Shown one piece after another: positions 23,194 through 26,908 of a stretch of 26,908 nucleotides of DNA (its first letter is position 1; each line of letters begins with the position of its first letter). Below the pieces are notes generated by a model. That model worked only from the letters and a program-made list of their open reading frames with translations. It was not told where the DNA came from and ran no database searches. Source of the stretch: DAOTYX01 sp034434635 (GTDB lineage: Bacteria > Chloroflexota > Anaerolineae > B4-G1 > DUEL01); contig DAOTYX010000180.1 in assembly GCA_034434635.1 (NCBI GenBank), positions 1 through 26,908 of the forward strand, read 5' to 3'. The position numbers and the translations under genes were made by a program.

Positions 23194-24543
23194 CTAGTTC
23201 GCGCGCCACAGTTTGAGGAAGCCCGGCAGGTCCACCGCCTCGCGCGGCCCCACCAGGATCTCCCAACCCGGCAGTTCCTCCTCCAGTTCGCCCATCAGCA
23301 CCGCGACCGCGCCGGGAATGATGACCTTGCGATGGCTGATCTTGTCCTGGATGCTGGTGGTCTTGACCGCCTTGGCGATACGCTCGGCGTCGAACTTGCC
23401 GGCGGCCCAGGCGGTGAGCACGCTCATCCCCTCAGCGTCCGCCACCAGCAGCCAGCCAGGCAGTCCGCTGCCATCCACCTCGTTGGCCACGGAGAAGTAG
23501 GTGATAGAGAAGTTGGTGGTGACCATCAGCGGCGAGTCGGCCTTGGGCGAGTTGATCTCGTAGACCCCCGGTTGGACCTTGATCGGCTCCTGCGGGTTGG
23601 TATAGATGTTGGTGCGCAGCACCAGCAGGCTGTAGGCCAGCGCCGGGGTGAAGTGGTCGAGCACCACCAGGCCGGCGTACTTGGCGATCTGCTGCCCCGC
23701 CAGCGCCCCTTCCTCGATCACGTCCGCCGCCCCTTCGCCGGGGAAGGTGATGATGGGGTATCCCAACGGGCGGAAGTTCTTCTTGAGCGCCAGACGGCGC
23801 AGTTGGGTCGCCAGCACGAGCGAGCCAGCGGGGTCCCGTGCGCCGGGGTCAAGCACGATATCCTCCACGCCTGCGCCGACGATCTTCTCGGTCAGTTCCG
23901 CCAGCGCGTCCAGGGAGTCGGCGCGGGCAGCGACAGGCACCTTGGCCCCCTTGGCCAGCGCGGCCACCTCCTGCCAGTTCTCGGCGGTGGCGGCGTAGAG
24001 CAGCGGGCGCGTACCCTGGGCGGCGTCCAACCCCGCCTTCAGGAGCGCCGGGTCGCCAGCGATGAGGATCAGCGGGCGGTCGGTGGTCTCATGCACCGCC
24101 TTGACCGCCGCAGCGAAGGTCCCGGCATCGCCAGAGGCCGCCTCGACGGCGACGCCGTCCAGGTGCAGGCTCATGCCGACGTAGTCCACCGCATATCCCA
24201 TCGCCGCCCCCACCGCCGCCTTCAGGTCGGTAACAGGGGTCGTGTCCTTCACGCGGACGAAGATGCCGGGCTGATGGTAGAAGGTCTTCTCGTGGCGGAA
24301 AAGGACGGTCTCGTTGCCTACCTCCACCTTGTGACCCGGCCCTTCGAGGGTGATCAGGCGGATGGGGGGAGCAGCGGCGGCGGCAAGTTGGGATTTGGCC
24401 TCTTCGGAGACGTAGGGGCAGGCCGCCAGTTCGGCCTGCTTGGCCGCCAGTTTCATGGCGAACGCGAGACAGGTGGGGAAACCGCACTCCTTGCAGTTGG
24501 TCTGCGGCAGGAGTTTGTAGATCTGCAATCCACTCAGTGCCAT
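23194..24543 (-). CDS. acsC: Corrinoid iron-sulfur protein, large subunit
   Basis: AcsC holds the 4Fe-4S cluster and, with AcsD, the cobamide that carries the methyl group to acetyl-CoA synthase. The 449-residue protein has the N-terminal cluster motif C17-x2-C20-x4-C25-x16-C42 (NCKECGFPTCLAFAM...ACPY). A TIM-barrel region follows, including LILIAGDPALLKAGLDAA, GVEDIVLDPGARD and PIITFPGEG. The C-terminal cobamide-binding domain contains NSPKADSPLMVTTNFSITYF. Length is normal. It follows acsD by 10 bases with GGGAGG before the ATG. Confidence 0.97.
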   Translation of the reverse strand: MALSGLQIYKLLPQTNCKECGFPTCLAFAMKLAAKQAELAACPYVSEEAKSQLAAAAAPPIRLITLEGPGHKVEVGNETVLFRHEKTFYHQPGIFVRVKDTTPVTDLKAAVGAAMGYAVDYVGMSLHLDGVAVEAASGDAGTFAAAVKAVHETTDRPLILIAGDPALLKAGLDAAQGTRPLLYAATAENWQEVAALAKGAKVPVAARADSLDALAELTEKIVGAGVEDIVLDPGARDPAGSLVLATQLRRLALKKNFRPLGYPIITFPGEGAADVIEEGALAGQQIAKYAGLVVLDHFTPALAYSLLVLRTNIYTNPQEPIKVQPGVYEINSPKADSPLMVTTNFSITYFSVANEVDGSGLPGWLLVADAEGMSVLTAWAAGKFDAERIAKAVKTTSIQDKISHRKVIIPGAVAVLMGELEEELPGWEILVGPREAVDLPGFLKLWRAN

Positions 24544-24553
24544 GGTAGCCTCC

Positions 24554-25513
24554 CTACTTTCCCATCAGCCGGCCGATGAACGCCTTCACCCGCCGCACCG
24601 TCTCCGGGTGGCGCACGACCACAATGTCGGCGCCAGCGGCGATGAGCGTGGTCGCCGTCTCCGTCTCCCACAGGAGCGCTCGCTCGCGCCAGTCGCCCCA
24701 CGAGGCCGGCACCCCGTCGCCGACCTTGGCCTCCTTCTGGCGCCAGACCTCATAGCCGGGGGTGACGAGCATGGGCAGTTGGGTCATCTTGTCCCCCTGC
24801 AGGGCCGCGATGCGCAATCGCTCCATTACCGAGTAGCCGTACTCCATCCCGTATCCCAGACTGGCGGTGGTGGGGTCCATCAGGATGCGCTCCAGCGGCA
24901 GCCCCATGTCGGAGATGAGGATGTTGAGTTGCTTGGCCAGGTTGACATCCATCGCCGTGCGGCCGTTGACCAGGTGGCCGCTGGCCAGCGCGGCGGCGAC
25001 GATGGTACGGTAGTTTTTCTCCTCGCACACGCCGAGCACGATTCGCTCCCCGGCGGCAGCGTCGGCAACCGCCACCAGCAGTTCGTTGTCGGCGTCCACC
25101 TGGCCGGGACCGAAGACGATGAGCGGCAACCCGGTGGCCTGGAGTACCGCGCGGGTGACCGCCTGGGCGTCGGCGGCAGTGGTAGGCTTGCCGTCGTGGG
25201 TCAGGCTCAACTGCAGCATGATCAGGTCAGCACCGACCTCCTCCGCGGCCCTGGCCCACGCCGCGGGGTCATTCACGACCTCCCCCCAGGCCTCCAACAA
25301 CAGCGGCGACCAGTCAGCCGGGCGGACGTCACTGATCTCGACCGCCAGGCGCGGAGGGTTGGGAATCTCCCCCTCGAAGTGCAGGAAGGGGAGTGCGGTC
25401 TCGCCGCCGACGGTCACCGTGTGCGCACGGGTGCCGCCTTCAGCGGCGGTGGCTCCCAGCGTTACCTCCAGCACCTTCCCGGGCCATTTCTCCACAGGAA
25501 TCTCAACCGGCAT
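24554..25513 (-). CDS. acsD: Corrinoid iron-sulfur protein, small subunit
   Basis: AcsD is the TIM-barrel partner of AcsC. The 319-residue protein starts MPVEIPVEKWPGKVLEV and carries the family blocks GADLIMLQLSLTHDGK, PLIVFGPGQVDADNELL, VLGVCEEKNYRTIVAAAL, NILISDMGLPLERILMDPTTASLGYGMEY and a C-terminal ETETATTLIAAGADIVVVRHPE. The ATG at 25513 has AAAGGAGG seven bases upstream and fits the family start; an in-frame ATG at 25558 lies within the leader repeat and is rejected. It is the first gene after the 204-base gap below acsB and is probably driven by the promoter at 25614-25642. Confidence 0.97.
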   Translation of the reverse strand: MPVEIPVEKWPGKVLEVTLGATAAEGGTRAHTVTVGGETALPFLHFEGEIPNPPRLAVEISDVRPADWSPLLLEAWGEVVNDPAAWARAAEEVGADLIMLQLSLTHDGKPTTAADAQAVTRAVLQATGLPLIVFGPGQVDADNELLVAVADAAAGERIVLGVCEEKNYRTIVAAALASGHLVNGRTAMDVNLAKQLNILISDMGLPLERILMDPTTASLGYGMEYGYSVMERLRIAALQGDKMTQLPMLVTPGYEVWRQKEAKVGDGVPASWGDWRERALLWETETATTLIAAGADIVVVRHPETVRRVKAFIGRLMGK

Positions 25514-25538
25514 GGAATGACCTCCTTTCAGGATGACA

Positions 25539-25597
25539 CCCTCTGCTCCCTGCCCCACCTGCGACAGGCAAGACAGGAGCCAGCAGGGAGCAGAGGG
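25539..25597. repeat. CTCTGCTCCCTGC inverted repeat in the acsD leader
   Basis: CCCTCTGCTCCCTGC at 25539-25553 is the exact reverse complement of GCAGGGAGCAGAGGG at 25583-25597 (15-bp stem, 29-base loop). It lies downstream of the predicted acsD promoter and ends 25 bases before the start codon, so the transcript would carry it as a leader hairpin. Confidence 0.9.
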
Positions 25598-25613
25598 CCT
25601 GGCTCTACGTCAG

Positions 25614-25642
25614 AGGATAGTCCTGATTGGCCGTCCGGTCAA
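25614..25642 (-). promoter_or_regulatory. Predicted sigma-70-type promoter for the acsDC-acsV-cooC-acsE-folD operon
   Basis: On the minus strand TTGACC (25642-25637) is followed by exactly 17 bases and TATCCT (25619-25614), matching the -35 and -10 consensus at 5 and 4 of 6 positions. Transcription would begin near 25607, leaving a leader of about 94 bases that contains the hairpin at 25539-25597. It is the best promoter-like pair noticed, in the largest intergenic gap of the window. Confidence 0.55.
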
Positions 25643-25680
25643 GTGACGGCCCGCGCTCCCTGACGTGACGTTTCGCCGAA

Positions 25681-25710
25681 GGGGGGAACGGCCTCTCGAC
25701 CGTTCCCCCC
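25681..25710 (-). terminator. GC-rich hairpin after acsB, possible terminator or processing site
   Basis: GGGGGGAACGG at 25681-25691 and CCGTTCCCCCC at 25700-25710 form a perfect 11-bp stem with an 8-base loop, starting 7 bases after the acsB stop codon. In the direction of transcription it is not followed by a run of thymines, so a classical intrinsic terminator is not certain. An RNA-processing or stability hairpin that separates acsB from acsD is the alternative. Confidence 0.55.
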
Positions 25711-25717
25711 AAACCAC

Positions 25718-26908
25718 TCAGAACAAAGGATCCATCGTCAGCGCCGGGTGTTCCTTCTCCGTCAGGTAGGCCAGCAACCCCTCGACGTCGGTGCAGATCG
25801 TCTCGTCGGCGATCTTGGAGAGCAGGTCGGGGTCGCCCTCCCGCTCGCAGACCGCCTTCAGTTCCTCGGCCATGGTCTGCTTCAGGAAGGAGGACATCCA
25901 CACCACGCGCTTGAAGCCGCCGTCGGCGGAGATGAACTTGGGGCTGGTCAGGTAGTACTTGCCTACGCCCATCACCCCGGGGCTCTGCAGGCCACCGCCA
26001 GCCATGCCCGCCAGCGTCGAGAAGGTCATTCCCGCGGGGGTCATGCTCGGGTCCTCGCGGCTGACCACCATCACCCCGTTCGCCTCGGGGATGACCATGA
26101 CGATGCACTCGAAGCAGCCACAGGCGGTCATGGGGTTCTCCATGATCGAGTACATCGCGACTTCTTCCACCATGCCGTGCGAGGCCATGCGGGCATACTC
26201 GTTGATGCCGGTGAAGTAGCCCTTGACGGGGTCTGTGCACTGCCCTTTCTGGATCGGCTGGTTGGGGCCGGTGGGGTTGATCTCGTAGGAGGCCTTGCAG
26301 TCGAGCCAGTTGTAGGCGCCGCACAGGCCCAGCCGCTGCGGGCTGACCACGCAGCAGTGGTTGGGGGCGAAGGACTGGCAGAGGATGCAGGAGTAGAAGG
26401 TGTCCACCGCCTCGTCGGTCAGGTCGGCCAGGCGACGGTTGCGGTAATCGTAAGCGGCACGGGCCTTCTCCAGCCACTCGGCATGCAGTGCGGGGTCGGT
26501 GATGATCTTCACCTGCACCTTGTCCACGATGGCCCCGAAGTCGGCGTGGAAGCGGGCGTAGAGGATGTCGCCGAAGTGGCGCAGGTTGAAGCCCTTGTCG
26601 GCAGCGGCCTTGCTGATGCGGATCCAGGCGATGTCGCGCTGGCCGATGTGCTGGATGCCGGAAGCGCCGTTGATGAAGTAGTGGATCTGCCGCTCCAGCA
26701 CCGGCTCGAAGTCCTCCTGCATCTTCCGCCCGGCCACCTCGACCAGGATGCCCATGTCCATCGCCCCGCCCTCGGGCACCGTCTCGATGCCGGGGCCGAC
26801 GATCTCGATCTTGCCGTCCTCCACCTGGTCCATCGGCACCATGCGCAGGTACTCGAAGGCGCGGCTGTTCTTGCCGCCGAACTCGATGCGCATATCGGCC
26901 TTGCGGAC
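25718..26908 (-). CDS. acsB: Acetyl-CoA synthase (CODH/ACS alpha subunit), C-terminal half
   Basis: AcsB condenses the methyl group, CO and CoA to acetyl-CoA at its nickel-iron-sulfur cluster A. The gene is cut at the right edge; 396 codons are visible against about 730 for the family. The cluster A ligands are all present: FYSCILCQSFAPNHC has the first cysteines (codons at 26389-26387 and 26380-26378), and two more follow at the spacing known from the Moorella enzyme. The CGC motif that holds the distal nickel is encoded at 26122-26114 (TACGCFEC). Other family blocks are RIEFGGKNSRAFEYLR and NWLDCKASYEINPTGPNQP. The open frame continues past the window edge. The N-terminal channel domain and the CODH gene (acsA) should lie outside the window. 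Confidence 0.97.
   Translation of the reverse strand, partial: VRKADMRIEFGGKNSRAFEYLRMVPMDQVEDGKIEIVGPGIETVPEGGAMDMGILVEVAGRKMQEDFEPVLERQIHYFINGASGIQHIGQRDIAWIRISKAAADKGFNLRHFGDILYARFHADFGAIVDKVQVKIITDPALHAEWLEKARAAYDYRNRRLADLTDEAVDTFYSCILCQSFAPNHCCVVSPQRLGLCGAYNWLDCKASYEINPTGPNQPIQKGQCTDPVKGYFTGINEYARMASHGMVEEVAMYSIMENPMTACGCFECIVMVIPEANGVMVVSREDPSMTPAGMTFSTLAGMAGGGLQSPGVMGVGKYYLTSPKFISADGGFKRVVWMSSFLKQTMAEELKAVCEREGDPDLLSKIADETICTDVEGLLAYLTEKEHPALTMDPLF

Noticed and set aside
21214..24579. Two long plus-strand open frames opposite acsV and acsC
   Set aside because: They are shadow frames of acsV and acsC; their composition is non-protein-like and no conserved domain is seen.
25681..25710. 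A standard Rho-independent terminator
   Set aside because: The stem is perfect, but no thymine run follows on the transcribed strand. It is listed only as a possible terminator.

Overview
The window is a dense, single-direction gene block: all 24 recognisable genes lie on the minus strand, so transcription runs from high to low coordinates. It encodes an anaerobic one-carbon and electron-bifurcation module, namely much of the methyl/carbonyl end of the Wood-Ljungdahl pathway followed by a very large heterodisulfide-reductase (Hdr)-type locus. GC content is high. The gene content and the families of short hairpin-forming tandem repeats suggest an anaerobic, Chloroflexota-like (Anaerolineae-type) acetogen or CO2-fixing bacterium. 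That assignment is an inference; there is no rRNA or other phylogenetic marker in the window.

Right part (26908 down to about 17670), in transcription order: the C-terminal half of acsB (acetyl-CoA synthase, cut by the window edge); a 204-base gap with a terminator-like hairpin, a good promoter and a leader hairpin; then acsD and acsC (corrinoid iron-sulfur protein), acsV (corrinoid-protein reductive activator), an unassigned radical SAM enzyme, cooC (nickel-insertion ATPase), acsE (methyl-THF:corrinoid protein methyltransferase) and folD. Several junctions overlap by ATGA or are only a few bases apart, which indicates an operon.

Middle part (17581 to about 11340): two hdrC-hdrB sets with unexpected passengers. 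The first is hdrC, hdrB, a class V aminotransferase and hdrA. The second is a GNAT acetyltransferase, hdrC and hdrB, leading into a double-length HdrA-HdrA fusion.

Left part (11303 down to 1): the HdrA-HdrA fusion, a small protein that is only the N-terminal flavin half of HdrA, nuoE, nuoF, a protein fusing a NuoG-like 2Fe-2S/4Fe-4S module to the C-terminal half of HdrA, an HdrC-HdrB fusion, another hdrA, mvhD and the first 38 codons of a probable FrhB/FdhB-type beta subunit. The simplest reading is an NADH-linked (NuoEF) flavin-based bifurcating Hdr assembly that supplies or consumes reduced ferredoxin for the Wood-Ljungdahl enzymes. No hydrogenase, methylene-THF reductase or CODH (acsA) gene is visible inside the window.

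Two things stand out. First, one HdrA appears to be split into two polypeptides placed on either side of nuoEF, with the C-terminal half fused to a NuoG-like domain. Second, at least ten short inverted-repeat minisatellite modules of several sequence families are scattered through the block. Six are in intergenic gaps and four lie in frame inside HdrA-type genes. Two of those four occupy the same loop in two paralogues, at the place where canonical HdrA carries an inserted ferredoxin domain. No gene-free stretch exceeds 300 bases; the plus strand holds no convincing gene.
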